A stretch of DNA of 64,000 nucleotides from Achromobacter spanius (GTDB taxonomy: Bacteria; Pseudomonadota; Gammaproteobacteria; Burkholderiales; Burkholderiaceae_B), in the NCBI RefSeq assembly GCF_002812705.1, contig NZ_CP025030.1:1550001-1614000 (forward strand), in the 5' to 3' direction. Shown piece by piece: positions 1-8,920 of the stretch. The notes under the pieces were generated by a model. It made no database searches, was not told the DNA's origin, and was given only the letters and a program-made list of their open reading frames with translations. Every line of letters starts with the position of its first letter. Positions within the stretch are counted from its first letter, which is position 1. Made by a program: the position numbers and the translations under genes.

Positions 1-33
1 GGCTTTTCATTTGTAGTGCGCGCTGTCTGCGCG

Positions 34-1035
34 CTAGTCTTTATACGGTTTCTTATTCAGTACGCGGAGCAGTTGCCAGGGCGCGATCGAGCGGTTGCGC
101 TGCAGGACCCGGCGCTTGCGCCAGATTTTTGGTAAGCCGCGAATGGCATCCCATTTGGCGCGCATGACACCCCGAAAGTTGCCACGCCGGACATACCGCG
201 CGATTCCAAGCATGTTGAGCGCGATATGCAGTGGCAGGAAGAGCCAGAACAGGTACCCCGGCATATTCTTGGCAAACGTCCAGACCAGATTGCGCTGTCC
301 ATGATAAATATAGAACTCGCTTTGTTTTCCGGTCACGGCCGAGCCAGCATGCAATACGGTCGAACCGGGTACGCCCAGGCAGCGATGGCCCGCTAGGCGC
401 AGCCTGAAACCGAGGTCAACATCTTCCATATAGCAAAAAAAATCTTCGTCAAACCCGCCGGCGGCAAGAATAATATCTCGCCGGTATAGTGCGGCCGCCG
501 CGCAGGGTGCAAATATCTCACCGTTATCCGTGGAATAGGCGGTGGCCGGCTGATTGATACCGCTACGCCACGCATAGCCGCTGACGTGATAGCAATCGCC
601 ATTGCCATCGAGCAAGGCCGGATTATCTGCTCGCAGCAGGCGTGAGCCAAAAAAGGCAAACTGCGGATAGTCGAGGGTAGCCTGCGCCAGCCGCGCCAAC
701 CACTCAGGATGCGGCACGGTGTCCGGATTCAGCAGTGCAATCCATTCGCAATCGCCCACGTGGGCGAATCCCAGGTTATTGCCAGCGGCAAAACCCAGGT
801 TGCCAGCCGCTTTGACGTAGACCAGATTGGTGTGATGCGCCAGTCGCGCGACGTCGTCGGGAGATTCGTTGCCATTGTCGACGACAACGATGCGCATGGG
901 CGGCATAGTCTGTGTCATCAGGGCTTCCAGACAAGGGTGCAGCAGGTCCCAGCAGTTGAAGGCGACGATTACGACGGAGCAGCGCGGCGCCCCGGGCATT
1001 CCGGTGGCGGCCCCGGCAAGAGCGAAGGTGTTCAT
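34..1035 (-). CDS. family 2 glycosyltransferase
   Basis: A 333-residue GT-A enzyme of family GT2, probably adding one sugar (rhamnosyltransferase-like subgroup) to the polysaccharide built by this locus. The N-terminus has the beta-strand CSVVIVAFN, then NPDTVPHPEWL as the DxD-equivalent region and FDEDFFCYMEDVDLGFRL, the usual acceptor-side ED motif with C-terminal RL. A hydrophobic helix near residues 265-290 suggests membrane association. The reading frame stays open upstream, but the ATG at 1035 overlaps the stop of the preceding gene (ATGA) and begins just before the catalytic fold, so I chose it. It is the last gene of the operon. Acceptor and donor cannot be read from sequence. Confidence 0.85.
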   Translation of the reverse strand: MNTFALAGAATGMPGAPRCSVVIVAFNCWDLLHPCLEALMTQTMPPMRIVVVDNGNESPDDVARLAHHTNLVYVKAAGNLGFAAGNNLGFAHVGDCEWIALLNPDTVPHPEWLARLAQATLDYPQFAFFGSRLLRADNPALLDGNGDCYHVSGYAWRSGINQPATAYSTDNGEIFAPCAAAALYRRDIILAAGGFDEDFFCYMEDVDLGFRLRLAGHRCLGVPGSTVLHAGSAVTGKQSEFYIYHGQRNLVWTFAKNMPGYLFWLFLPLHIALNMLGIARYVRRGNFRGVMRAKWDAIRGLPKIWRKRRVLQRNRSIAPWQLLRVLNKKPYKD

Positions 1036-2285
1036 GGCCGAGAAGATCCCGGGGCTGCTGGCGACGCCGTGCCAGCGGCGAGCAAGTCGATCAGCTCGGC
1101 AAGGCGTGCGGGCGCCAGGGCGTCCGGACGAAAGTCGAAATACATCCGGATCTCCTGTCGTTCGGTATCTAACATCGCATGGTACTGGGCTGGGTTTGCC
1201 AGTGTGTCCAGAAGCGTATCGAATTCTTCCCAAGTGGTGAATTTGGTGCCGGGCAGCGAGGAGAACAGACGCTGGTCATATGGCGAACGTACCGAAATTC
1301 CCGACATCAGGCAGATACGCCCACGTGCGATGTTCTCCACGGCGGCGGACGAAATATTGGTGACGCAAAGCCACACACGTTCGACCAGCGCGCTTAACTC
1401 GATGTCGACATGTAATTGCAGCCCAGGTACATCTTGCAGCCTTTTGTAGGCTGCCACGTCATCGGCGGGGTGCAATTTGATGTGCAGGATGGCTCCCTTG
1501 GGCAAGCGCCGGTCGAGCACACCGCGTAGCTGCAGGAGTTCCTCAATCTGCCTCTCATGGGCATGAGCATCTCCCATCCCACTTAGGAAGTTGGTGCAGA
1601 AATACAGCACGTCGCGTGTGTCGAACACGCCTGGTTCGGTATGGGAGATATCCAGGCTGGGATGACCGGTGATATGTACCGTGGTGCCCGGACTCGGCTG
1701 CCTGTCGGACAGAATTTTGGCCCATCTTTCGCCATGTGCGGCGATATGGTCGCATCCACCCATGCCATACGGAACACGGCCCAGTTGTGCTCCACCCAGA
1801 GCTAGCCATGCCTTGGTGCGTAGCAAATGCAGGCGGCCTCGCCAATCGAGCGAGAATTGGTCGGAGACGAAACCGTCCTGGACGAGTAGAGTCGGAATGC
1901 GCAAGGATTGCGCTGCGGCGATCGCGGCGCGTTCGAGATGGCCTGTATCGTTGCCCAGCACCAGGAGTCTTGCTTGGTTGCGAACCAGCATCTGCCTGAA
2001 ATCTCGCATACCATCACGTCGCGCGGCCAAAGCGCGCTTCATCGTGCGGACCAGACGCGACCCATCGTCGGCACGAATGGTGGAGATCGGCTCCATCGGC
2101 AGATCCAGACGCTGGGCCGCGACGGCCGAGGCGACGTTTCCGTGAATGCCGCGATAGAAACTGTCCAGCGACACCATGACCGGCTGCAATTTTCCCTGTT
2201 CCAGCAAGGTGCGCAAGGTCGGCGTGAACAGTTTGACGTGCAGCGCACTGCTACAGGCAAAGAGGATATGGGGAAGCGGTTTCAT
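1032..2285 (-). CDS. putative GT-B-like polysaccharide glycosyltransferase
   Basis: A 417-residue protein beginning MKPLPHILFACSSALHVKLF, which looks like the first Rossmann strand of a GT-B enzyme. A middle segment reads LLVLGNDTGHLERAA, resembling the UDP-GlcNAc 2-epimerase/CDP-glycerol transferase fold, and the C-terminal half has an ITGHPSLD element and a VTNISSAAVENIARGR segment, the type of loop that binds donor phosphate. I cannot assign a family with certainty. It overlaps both neighbours by ATGA and sits between two other transferase-like genes, so a role in chain assembly is likely. The start at 2285 is chosen from the overlap with the upstream stop. Confidence 0.6.
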   Translation of the reverse strand: MKPLPHILFACSSALHVKLFTPTLRTLLEQGKLQPVMVSLDSFYRGIHGNVASAVAAQRLDLPMEPISTIRADDGSRLVRTMKRALAARRDGMRDFRQMLVRNQARLLVLGNDTGHLERAAIAAAQSLRIPTLLVQDGFVSDQFSLDWRGRLHLLRTKAWLALGGAQLGRVPYGMGGCDHIAAHGERWAKILSDRQPSPGTTVHITGHPSLDISHTEPGVFDTRDVLYFCTNFLSGMGDAHAHERQIEELLQLRGVLDRRLPKGAILHIKLHPADDVAAYKRLQDVPGLQLHVDIELSALVERVWLCVTNISSAAVENIARGRICLMSGISVRSPYDQRLFSSLPGTKFTTWEEFDTLLDTLANPAQYHAMLDTERQEIRMYFDFRPDALAPARLAELIDLLAAGTASPAAPGSSRP

Positions 2286-4195
2286 AGCGGCCGCGCTTTC
2301 ATTTGCTGCACAAGATAACGTGCCGCAGATGGGCCGTCGCCGGCGCACCATTGATTCGAAAACTCACGGCTTGCGGAGTGAAATTGATCAGGGGGGGCGT
2401 CTAGCAGGGCCTGTAATGCTCGCTCTATCTGATCGGGGCGGGTCACGTAAGGCAATGGCGGCGTGGCGATCGAGAAACCAGTGAACTCTGGGGTGCCCGC
2501 CAGATTGATGAGCAGGACAGGCCGGTTGGCGTTAGCCGCTTCCAGAAGTACGGTGCTGGCCTTGCCCACAATCACGGCGGCCTGGGCCAGCTCAGTAGCC
2601 AGTTCCGTTTGCGTGCCCGAAACCACGCGGACGTTCGGTAAGCCCTCGAGCATGCGCTCGTAGTCTTCGGGAACATGGCGCGGGTGGGTTCGCACCACCA
2701 GATCAGCCCCCCGTGGTAGATGTCGGGCGAGGGCGCGAAGTGTGAAGGCTTCCTCCTCCACGGTCATCAGGTACGGACAGACCAGCGCATTGGCGCCGGT
2801 CAAATACAGAATGCGCGGGGGGGAGGCTCTGTCCGTCTGCGGCAGGTCGGCCGACCGGTTAAATCCCATGATGTCCAAGCGTTGTGCGGGCAGCGCGTAG
2901 CGCAACAGCGTATCGCGGTACCCGGGGCCCCACACAAAGAAGCGATCCGGGATCAAGCGTGTATCGGATTCCAGGGCGGGCAGGTAAAAGCCGGCATTGG
3001 TGACGCGTTGCGGGGTAATGATGCCGCCTTGTACGCCCCAGAGCTCTCCGCCGGCCTGGTGTACCGCCAACGCCAGCGAACGGCCCAGGTTGGAAAAGGA
3101 TTCCACGGCGAGGACGCGGCCGATGCGCTCGCGCGCAACGAAGCGCTGTGCGATCGCGGAATGCAGCGCACCCGCGGCCAGCAATGACGGCATCAGTTCG
3201 GCCAGCGCTGCGCGTACCAGGGGATAGAACTCCATGCCGTCGGTCGAGAACAACGCCTGGAACGCGGGCTCGGTGTCCCAGGTGGCAAAGCGGGCCTGGA
3301 AGTCGCGCCGGGCTCGCCAGATGGCTCGCATGTCGGCGAAGCGGGCGTACGTATACCAGGGACGGTATTGGCCTGTCAGGATGGCGCGCCAGGCATGCAA
3401 CTGCTGAGCCAGCGCACCGCCGCCAGCGCGCGCCGGGTGCAGGCCCGTCTTTACGTAGTCGGGAAACTCGGCACGGATCTCCGCTTCGATATGATCGTAA
3501 TAGACATCGCTGATGAACTGCTTTCCGTCCTTGCCAATGAACGTCTTGGTCATGTCACCAAGCGAGCAGAATAGCGCTAGCCGTCTTTTGTTCGGGCGGC
3601 GGCCTTCGATTATTCGGCGCAATGTCATCAGGCCTTTGGCGATGACTAGGGTGTCCAAGCGGCGCCAGATCCCTGCCAACTTGCCGGGTGGCCGCAATGG
3701 TTGCGGCGCAGCCTCGTGCGAGGTCCAGACCGGATTGAGCCGGACGCCGGGTAGCTGCGCGAGTGCGGCGGCGATCGCATGCCCCTGTGGCGCGAGAATA
3801 TTGATCGTGGCGCCGGGATGATTCCGGCTTATCTGCCGCACCAGGAACAGGTGCAGAATTGACTCGAAAATGCCGCCGCGAATTTCAAACAGCGAGTCGT
3901 GGCACAGGTTCCAGAGGGATGGCGTGTCTGCGTCAAACAGCGTGGTGAATCCGCTGGCGCTGGCGCGTGCACGCTCAGGCAGTGTGGCCAGCCACGACAG
4001 CGCGGCGGTGGCTGCGCTGTCAAAGATGACGTCGCAATCGCGATATAGATACCGGGACGTCACGCCGGCCTGGGCCAGCGCCGCCTCTGTCTCGATGGAA
4101 TCCGTGTAGAAGCACGACGTGTCAGCGAAGCCGTCGCGGGCGTCTCGCCACGGCGCAGGACCGAGGACGAAGGTAATAGAAGGGGTGGTCATCAT
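2282..4195 (-). CDS. large putative GT-B-like capsule/O-antigen glycosyltransferase
   Basis: A 637-residue soluble protein with no membrane segments. The C-terminal third has the features of a GT-B donor domain: DRFFVWGPGYRD, ILYLTGANA, VVRTHPRHVPEDYERML and then VIVGKASTVLLEAANANRP, where a conserved Ser/Thr-Glu pair normally contacts the nucleotide. The N-terminal two thirds show no motif I recognise. Capsule transferases of the polysialyltransferase/CDP-glycerol type share this layout, so a nonulosonate or sugar-phosphate donor is possible but unproven. Two adjacent ATG codons (4195 and 4192) could start it. It lies 17 bp after the next upstream gene and overlaps the downstream gene by four bases. 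Confidence 0.6.
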   Translation of the reverse strand: MMTTPSITFVLGPAPWRDARDGFADTSCFYTDSIETEAALAQAGVTSRYLYRDCDVIFDSAATAALSWLATLPERARASASGFTTLFDADTPSLWNLCHDSLFEIRGGIFESILHLFLVRQISRNHPGATINILAPQGHAIAAALAQLPGVRLNPVWTSHEAAPQPLRPPGKLAGIWRRLDTLVIAKGLMTLRRIIEGRRPNKRRLALFCSLGDMTKTFIGKDGKQFISDVYYDHIEAEIRAEFPDYVKTGLHPARAGGGALAQQLHAWRAILTGQYRPWYTYARFADMRAIWRARRDFQARFATWDTEPAFQALFSTDGMEFYPLVRAALAELMPSLLAAGALHSAIAQRFVARERIGRVLAVESFSNLGRSLALAVHQAGGELWGVQGGIITPQRVTNAGFYLPALESDTRLIPDRFFVWGPGYRDTLLRYALPAQRLDIMGFNRSADLPQTDRASPPRILYLTGANALVCPYLMTVEEEAFTLRALARHLPRGADLVVRTHPRHVPEDYERMLEGLPNVRVVSGTQTELATELAQAAVIVGKASTVLLEAANANRPVLLINLAGTPEFTGFSIATPPLPYVTRPDQIERALQALLDAPPDQFHSASREFSNQWCAGDGPSAARYLVQQMKARPL

Positions 4196-4212
4196 GCGTC
4201 AGATCTTGCGGA

Positions 4213-6174
4213 CTATAGATCCGCGCTGGCCGTACCCTGGCGGACGCCCGCTTCCTGCAGGATGAGTGCGGTGATCCGCGATGCCGCTTGTCCGTCGCAG
4301 GGGCCGAAAATACGCTGCGCGAGATTGCGCGCCGCCTCGACCGACTCACGCCGCACCGCCTCGTGCTCGAGCAAAGGCCGAAGGGCGGCCTCTAAATCCT
4401 GTGGCTGGTCGACAAAGGGCATCATGCCGCGATAGTTCTCGACATGGGGAAGGTCGAAGTAATAGCGGGACTCGGGGTAATTCAGAAGCACGCACGCATT
4501 GCCGGCTACCGTGGCCTCGCCAAGGATCGACGAGAAGGTACCGACAATCCAGTCGGTCACCGCCAACAGGTCGGCATTGCCCAACACTACATCCTGGGGT
4601 GCGATCCAGATGCGGTCGCGGTTCAGTGTGGCAATTTTCTCGATCAGCGGCATATCATCGCTGGTCCAGGGCTTCATAATGATGCGGAAGTTAAATTCCT
4701 GGCCGAGGCGGCACAGGGTCGAGATCGTGTCGATGAAGTGGTCATCGCGTAGCAGCAAGGTATCGAGCACCTTCGACTGGCCGGTGAACATCAGATAGCG
4801 GCAATCGGTTGGGAGCTTGAGTCGCTTGAGCCTCGCGTTACGGCTTTCCTCGCTGTGCGCGCGCAGTCGTGCGTGCTTGTCGACGCGAGCGTACCCGGTT
4901 ACGACCAATTGGTCTTCGCGGTAGCCGAAATCCAGGAACTGTTCCTTATGCATGTCACCCCACAGTGCAATCTTGTGCGGGGTGGCGAAGCCTAGGGGGT
5001 TGGTGACGCTGTAGTAGCCGAAGCGCTTGTGATCCAGCGCATGCAGGTAGGGCCCAAGCGCCTGCTGCACGCCCACGACGCGGCATCCTGAGAGCAAGGC
5101 GGCGGTGGTCAAGGGGCGGAACACACCTTCCCAGTTATACATGAACAAGGCCTTCGGCTTTATCTTGCGCAGCACGCGCAGATAGGCGTCGAACTCCGCC
5201 AGGCGCACGGTCAGAATTTCCACCAGCACGGGCAGCGTCAGATAGCCGCCGATTACAGGCCGGCTGATCTCGAATACTTCGTGCAGCGCCCGCAGGAAGG
5301 GGGGCGGCAGCGACTTGAGAGTGAGCGGAGGCAGCGCTGAGCGTAGGAAGTCCCAGCCCTCGGTCGGTACGTCGACATCCCGCTTAGCATGCACTGAATA
5401 GCGGTCACCCAGAGCCTCGTGAGTCTGTTCGATGACGTCTTCTGCATACGGCAGCACCGCGGTAACGCCGTCGTCACCTATATCCACATGGCGCCGCAGG
5501 TTTTCGAGCTCTATGACGCTGAGTACATCGGCGCGCCGTTGCTGCGCCAACCAGAGGCCACGGTAGAGGTCACGCGCCGTGCGCTGCATCCAGTCTCGGA
5601 AATCCTTCAACGACTGCCGATTCGCGATCGAGCGGGCCGTCTTGATGTCGAAACGTAGGCGGGCGCGTTCGGATTTATTCAGGCCCTTGATGGGCGCCGC
5701 CATGACCGGTAGCCGGCTGTACAGGCTGCCACCCAGGGACACCCAGCCTTGGTCGCCGTGGGCGGCTGCGGCCTTGCGCAATGCTTCCTGGCGGCGTATG
5801 GCAAGGTAGGCTGGTTCCTGGAAGGCGATCTCCAGGAACCACCATGCGCTGATGCCTTGGTACGTGAAAGATTGATATATCGGCTTGCCGGTGGTCTTCA
5901 ACACCGTTGCGGACAACTCTGCTACCCAGTCGCGCGCCTTAGCCCGTGCTGAATCGGCGGGATCGGTCGGACCGAACTCGGAGATGTGCCGGACGTCGGG
6001 ATCGCCATGAAACCCCCCCATCGACCTTGCCTCGACGCAGATTGGCGCGTTTACGAAACCCTCGCAGGCTTCGCGGATCTGCGTGGCGGAAAGTACGCCC
6101 TGTACAAAAACCAATGGCTTGGGGCCGCTGCCAGGGGACAGGGGCGATTCTGGCTGGACCGTCGGTGCGTTCAT
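4213..6174 (-). CDS. large putative GT-B-like capsule/O-antigen glycosyltransferase
   Basis: A 653-residue protein laid out like its downstream neighbour: a long unassigned N-terminal region, then a GT-B-like C-terminal domain with MFTGQSKVLD, FRIIMKPWTSDD and WIVGTFSSILGEATVAGNA. The last segment resembles the donor-binding loop of capsule transferases with a GT/S-x-S...E pattern. The start is fixed by a TAATG overlap with the stop of the ABC ATPase gene. Together with the two genes downstream it probably polymerises or caps the exported glycan. The specific linkage is unknown, and no close family can be named from sequence alone. Confidence 0.6.
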   Translation of the reverse strand: MNAPTVQPESPLSPGSGPKPLVFVQGVLSATQIREACEGFVNAPICVEARSMGGFHGDPDVRHISEFGPTDPADSARAKARDWVAELSATVLKTTGKPIYQSFTYQGISAWWFLEIAFQEPAYLAIRRQEALRKAAAAHGDQGWVSLGGSLYSRLPVMAAPIKGLNKSERARLRFDIKTARSIANRQSLKDFRDWMQRTARDLYRGLWLAQQRRADVLSVIELENLRRHVDIGDDGVTAVLPYAEDVIEQTHEALGDRYSVHAKRDVDVPTEGWDFLRSALPPLTLKSLPPPFLRALHEVFEISRPVIGGYLTLPVLVEILTVRLAEFDAYLRVLRKIKPKALFMYNWEGVFRPLTTAALLSGCRVVGVQQALGPYLHALDHKRFGYYSVTNPLGFATPHKIALWGDMHKEQFLDFGYREDQLVVTGYARVDKHARLRAHSEESRNARLKRLKLPTDCRYLMFTGQSKVLDTLLLRDDHFIDTISTLCRLGQEFNFRIIMKPWTSDDMPLIEKIATLNRDRIWIAPQDVVLGNADLLAVTDWIVGTFSSILGEATVAGNACVLLNYPESRYYFDLPHVENYRGMMPFVDQPQDLEAALRPLLEHEAVRRESVEAARNLAQRIFGPCDGQAASRITALILQEAGVRQGTASADL

Positions 6175-7973
6175 TAGTGGCGCGCCGTGTCTGCAAACCC
6201 GCTGGTCTGCATTTGTTGCTGGATGGCCATGTCCAGGGGATTGAAATCCGTACCGGGGCTGGCATCGCCCATGTGCAACACATTGAGGTAATGCGAGATG
6301 ACTTCCTGGGGGTCCCCGTAAGCCTTCATCTTGCCACCCGAGATCAGCACCGCCTTGTTGCAGCGCTGGGCAACGAACGGCATGCTGTGGGTGACGATGA
6401 TCACGGCCTTGGCGCGGTCGATCAACTGACTCATGCGGTCGGCGGCCTTTTTCTGAAACTTGATGTCGCCCGCGCTGAGCAATTCATCCAGCATCAGCAA
6501 GTCTGGCGACACGCTGGTCGCCAGGGAGAACACCAGACGCCCCTTCATGCCGTCCGAGTAGTACTTGAAGGGCTTGTCGATGGCAGGACCCAGCTCGGAG
6601 AATTCCCAGATTTCATCGAACAGCTTGTCCAACTGCGCCTTGGACAAGCCCATGAAGGTGCCGGCCAGATAGATGTTCTCGCGGCCGGTGAGTTCGTTGC
6701 GCGCACCCAGTCCTGCGCTCAACAGCAGGTGGTGGGCACGCAGGATGATCTCGCCTTTGTGGATAGGCAGCAGGCCTGCCACCGCTTTCAGCAGGGTACT
6801 TTTGCCGGCGCCGTTGGCACCAACGATACCGACGATGTCGCCGGGAAAGACGTCGAAATTGACGTCATCAAGCACCAGGAACCGCTCCCTTCCCGATCGC
6901 TTGATCAGCGAACTCAGTGCAAAGCGCTTGTTCGGCGTCAGCATGAACTGTGCCGTGAGGTGATTGACGGAAAGAATGGGCGTGGGCAGCGAGCCTTCGT
7001 GTTCCTTGGTCCATTGCGCCGCCCGGTCGGGCGACACCCAGTTCAGCAGCGTGTCATAAATCCATTCCTGTACGCCGTGCTTGGTCAGCTGCGTTTCGAG
7101 CAGCGCCAGGATCTTGTCTTCGATGCCGGACAGCCACTTCTCATCCACACCTTTGAGCAGGTGATACACCTTGCTGGTATCGCCACTGTCAATCAGTTCG
7201 ACGGCGCGGGTGGCGAACAGGGGTCGGTCTTCGCCGAACGGCTGCAGGACCGCGGAGGGCGTATGCTGGATCTCGATGCCATGGATATAGCCACCCAGAT
7301 CGGGACCCGGGTCGCCCAGCAGCCGTATGGCCAAGCGGTCGAAATCGCGGTGTCCCGCGCGTTGCTTGCTCTTTTCGAGCACGCCATTGACGTACAGACG
7401 CGCCGAGGTGTCGTTAACTACCAGGGAGTACAGCTTTAGTACCCGCGCATTGCAGGCAAACACCACGCCATCGTGGATGAGGGAGACGTTGGAGTTACTG
7501 AAGCGGATGCTCTCGCTCCCATTGGCACCTTCCAGCGCGAGGTAGAAATTGTCGCCGATGTTGCTCGGGAAGCTGGCCAGGAAGTGAACAGCATAGCTGC
7601 CGCCGGCCGGCAGGTTCGAATACTCGAGCGAAATCCTCTGTGCGCCGAGCGTGACGAGTTCGACCCCCGGCCCTGGCCGCGCCGTGCCGTTACCTTCCTG
7701 GGTGAAATGCTCCAGCCATTCCTGCCCGCGAGACATCGCCCAAGTTCTGAAGATGCGGCTGGCGCCAGTCTGTGTAGCTTGCGCCTCCAGATAGGCGTCC
7801 AGCAGGGCAGGCGAAGTGTCGAAATCGCCAAGCGCGCGGAACAGGTCGGCGGGCAGCGCCTCGCCGTGCGCCACATTCGCGCAGGCTTGTGCGGCGGTTG
7901 TGAAAAAGCCGTTGTCCGCCGTTTCCAAGATGGCGTGCAGCGACGCAGGAAGAATTTTCGATTCGAGACTCAT
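6174..7973 (-). CDS. polysaccharide ABC exporter ATPase with N-terminal beta-sandwich-like extension
   Basis: A 599-residue KpsT/Wzt-type ATPase that powers glycan export with the permease encoded just upstream. The ATPase domain occupies residues 333-570: Walker A GANGAGKST at 385-393, the signature YSDGMKGRL at 472-480 and Walker B LLMLDE at 492-497 followed by LLSAGD, all typical of polysaccharide exporters. The unusual part is residues 1-330. Residues 100-240 alternate short strands (for example HDGVVFACNARVLKLYSLVV and ARLYVNGVLE) like a LamG/concanavalin sandwich, flanked by helical stretches. Known Wzt proteins carry their glycan-binding domain at the C-terminus, so a domain on this side is atypical. 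The gene starts 15 bp after the permease stop. Confidence 0.85.
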   Translation of the reverse strand: MSLESKILPASLHAILETADNGFFTTAAQACANVAHGEALPADLFRALGDFDTSPALLDAYLEAQATQTGASRIFRTWAMSRGQEWLEHFTQEGNGTARPGPGVELVTLGAQRISLEYSNLPAGGSYAVHFLASFPSNIGDNFYLALEGANGSESIRFSNSNVSLIHDGVVFACNARVLKLYSLVVNDTSARLYVNGVLEKSKQRAGHRDFDRLAIRLLGDPGPDLGGYIHGIEIQHTPSAVLQPFGEDRPLFATRAVELIDSGDTSKVYHLLKGVDEKWLSGIEDKILALLETQLTKHGVQEWIYDTLLNWVSPDRAAQWTKEHEGSLPTPILSVNHLTAQFMLTPNKRFALSSLIKRSGRERFLVLDDVNFDVFPGDIVGIVGANGAGKSTLLKAVAGLLPIHKGEIILRAHHLLLSAGLGARNELTGRENIYLAGTFMGLSKAQLDKLFDEIWEFSELGPAIDKPFKYYSDGMKGRLVFSLATSVSPDLLMLDELLSAGDIKFQKKAADRMSQLIDRAKAVIIVTHSMPFVAQRCNKAVLISGGKMKAYGDPQEVISHYLNVLHMGDASPGTDFNPLDMAIQQQMQTSGFADTARH

Positions 7974-7988
7974 GATTCGCCTAGCGCC

Positions 7989-8867
7989 TTACAGGAACGC
8001 GAAGAAATAGTAGCGCGCCCAGTTAAAAACGCGGATTGCCAGCACACAGAGCACCGAGGACACGCCGAGGATCAACCACAGTGGGCCGGTGGCCGGCGCA
8101 ATACCGTCTATTAAGATGTCGCGATAGGCGGGCAGGATGTGGGCGAACGGATTGAGCATGTAGATCCAGAGATACTGCTCGGGAATCTTGGATACCGGAT
8201 AGATACCGGGAGACAGGTACCACCAGATGCCGGTCACGGCGTACAGCACACCGCTCAGGTCCTTGATGAAGGTGCCAATCACGGCGAATACGACCGTCAG
8301 GAAGAGCATTAGCGAGAATTGCGCCGCGACCACCAATGGCAGGTAGATATACGCAGTAGTCGGGAATGCTCCATGCCATCCGAGGAACACCGCCAGCACG
8401 ATGAAGGACATCAGGAAGAAGAATGTCTCGGTGGCCATAAAGCCCAGCACCACCATGATGACCGGGAAGCGTGTCTGCTTGAGCACCGCGCCATAGCCGA
8501 TGATACTGAGCGGCGCGCCGTCAATGGTGCGCGAGAACCACCGCCAGAACACCACTGAAGTCAGGATAAAAAGGAACTGACGCTGTTCTCCGCTGTACGT
8601 GAAGATAACCGTGGTGATGAAGAAGTAAAGCACGGCCATGACAATGGGCTCGAGCAGCAACCAAGCCTGGCCCAACGCCTTGTCGAAGATACGGGTGCGA
8701 GCTTCGGAACCCACGATGAAGCGGATCCGTTGCAGATCGATGCCGAGTTGGTGAAGGCGTTCCTTCCATGCGGGCTTGCGCTCGACGATACCTTGCGGCG
8801 TTACCTTGAGTACGAAACTGTCAGGTGCGGGCTGGGGACTCAGCGCGCGCCATTGCTTATTGATCAT
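7989..8867 (-). CDS. polysaccharide ABC exporter permease (ABC-2, Wzm/KpsM-like)
   Basis: A 292-residue inner-membrane protein with about six hydrophobic helices, beginning near residue 70 (LLLEPIVMAVLYFFITTVIF) and ending in VLAIRVFNWARYYFF. The segment AWLLLEPIVMAVLYFF and the late WYLSPGIYPVSKIP ... LNPFAHILPAYRDIL are classic ABC-2 exporter motifs. It should pair with the ATPase 15 bp downstream to move a lipid-linked glycan across the inner membrane. The cytoplasmic N-terminus (about 65 residues) is longer than in KpsM. No export accessory genes of the Kps type (KpsD/E-like) are visible in the window, which favours O-antigen over a group 2 capsule. Confidence 0.9.
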   Translation of the reverse strand: MINKQWRALSPQPAPDSFVLKVTPQGIVERKPAWKERLHQLGIDLQRIRFIVGSEARTRIFDKALGQAWLLLEPIVMAVLYFFITTVIFTYSGEQRQFLFILTSVVFWRWFSRTIDGAPLSIIGYGAVLKQTRFPVIMVVLGFMATETFFFLMSFIVLAVFLGWHGAFPTTAYIYLPLVVAAQFSLMLFLTVVFAVIGTFIKDLSGVLYAVTGIWWYLSPGIYPVSKIPEQYLWIYMLNPFAHILPAYRDILIDGIAPATGPLWLILGVSSVLCVLAIRVFNWARYYFFAFL

Positions 8868-8920
8868 TGCTGTAAATCCTGTTGATGCTCATAGTGGAAG
8901 CAGGCTAAGCAGAGCTGCGT

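Noticed and set aside
18..36. GCGCGC hairpin at the 3' end of the first operon as a terminator
   Set aside because: The 6-bp stem is not followed by a T-run on the minus strand, and the sequence ends at the window edge.
5946..7439. 497-codon plus-strand open frame opposite the ABC ATPase gene
   Set aside because: Shadow of a gene with Walker motifs; the translated sequence shows no fold or motif.
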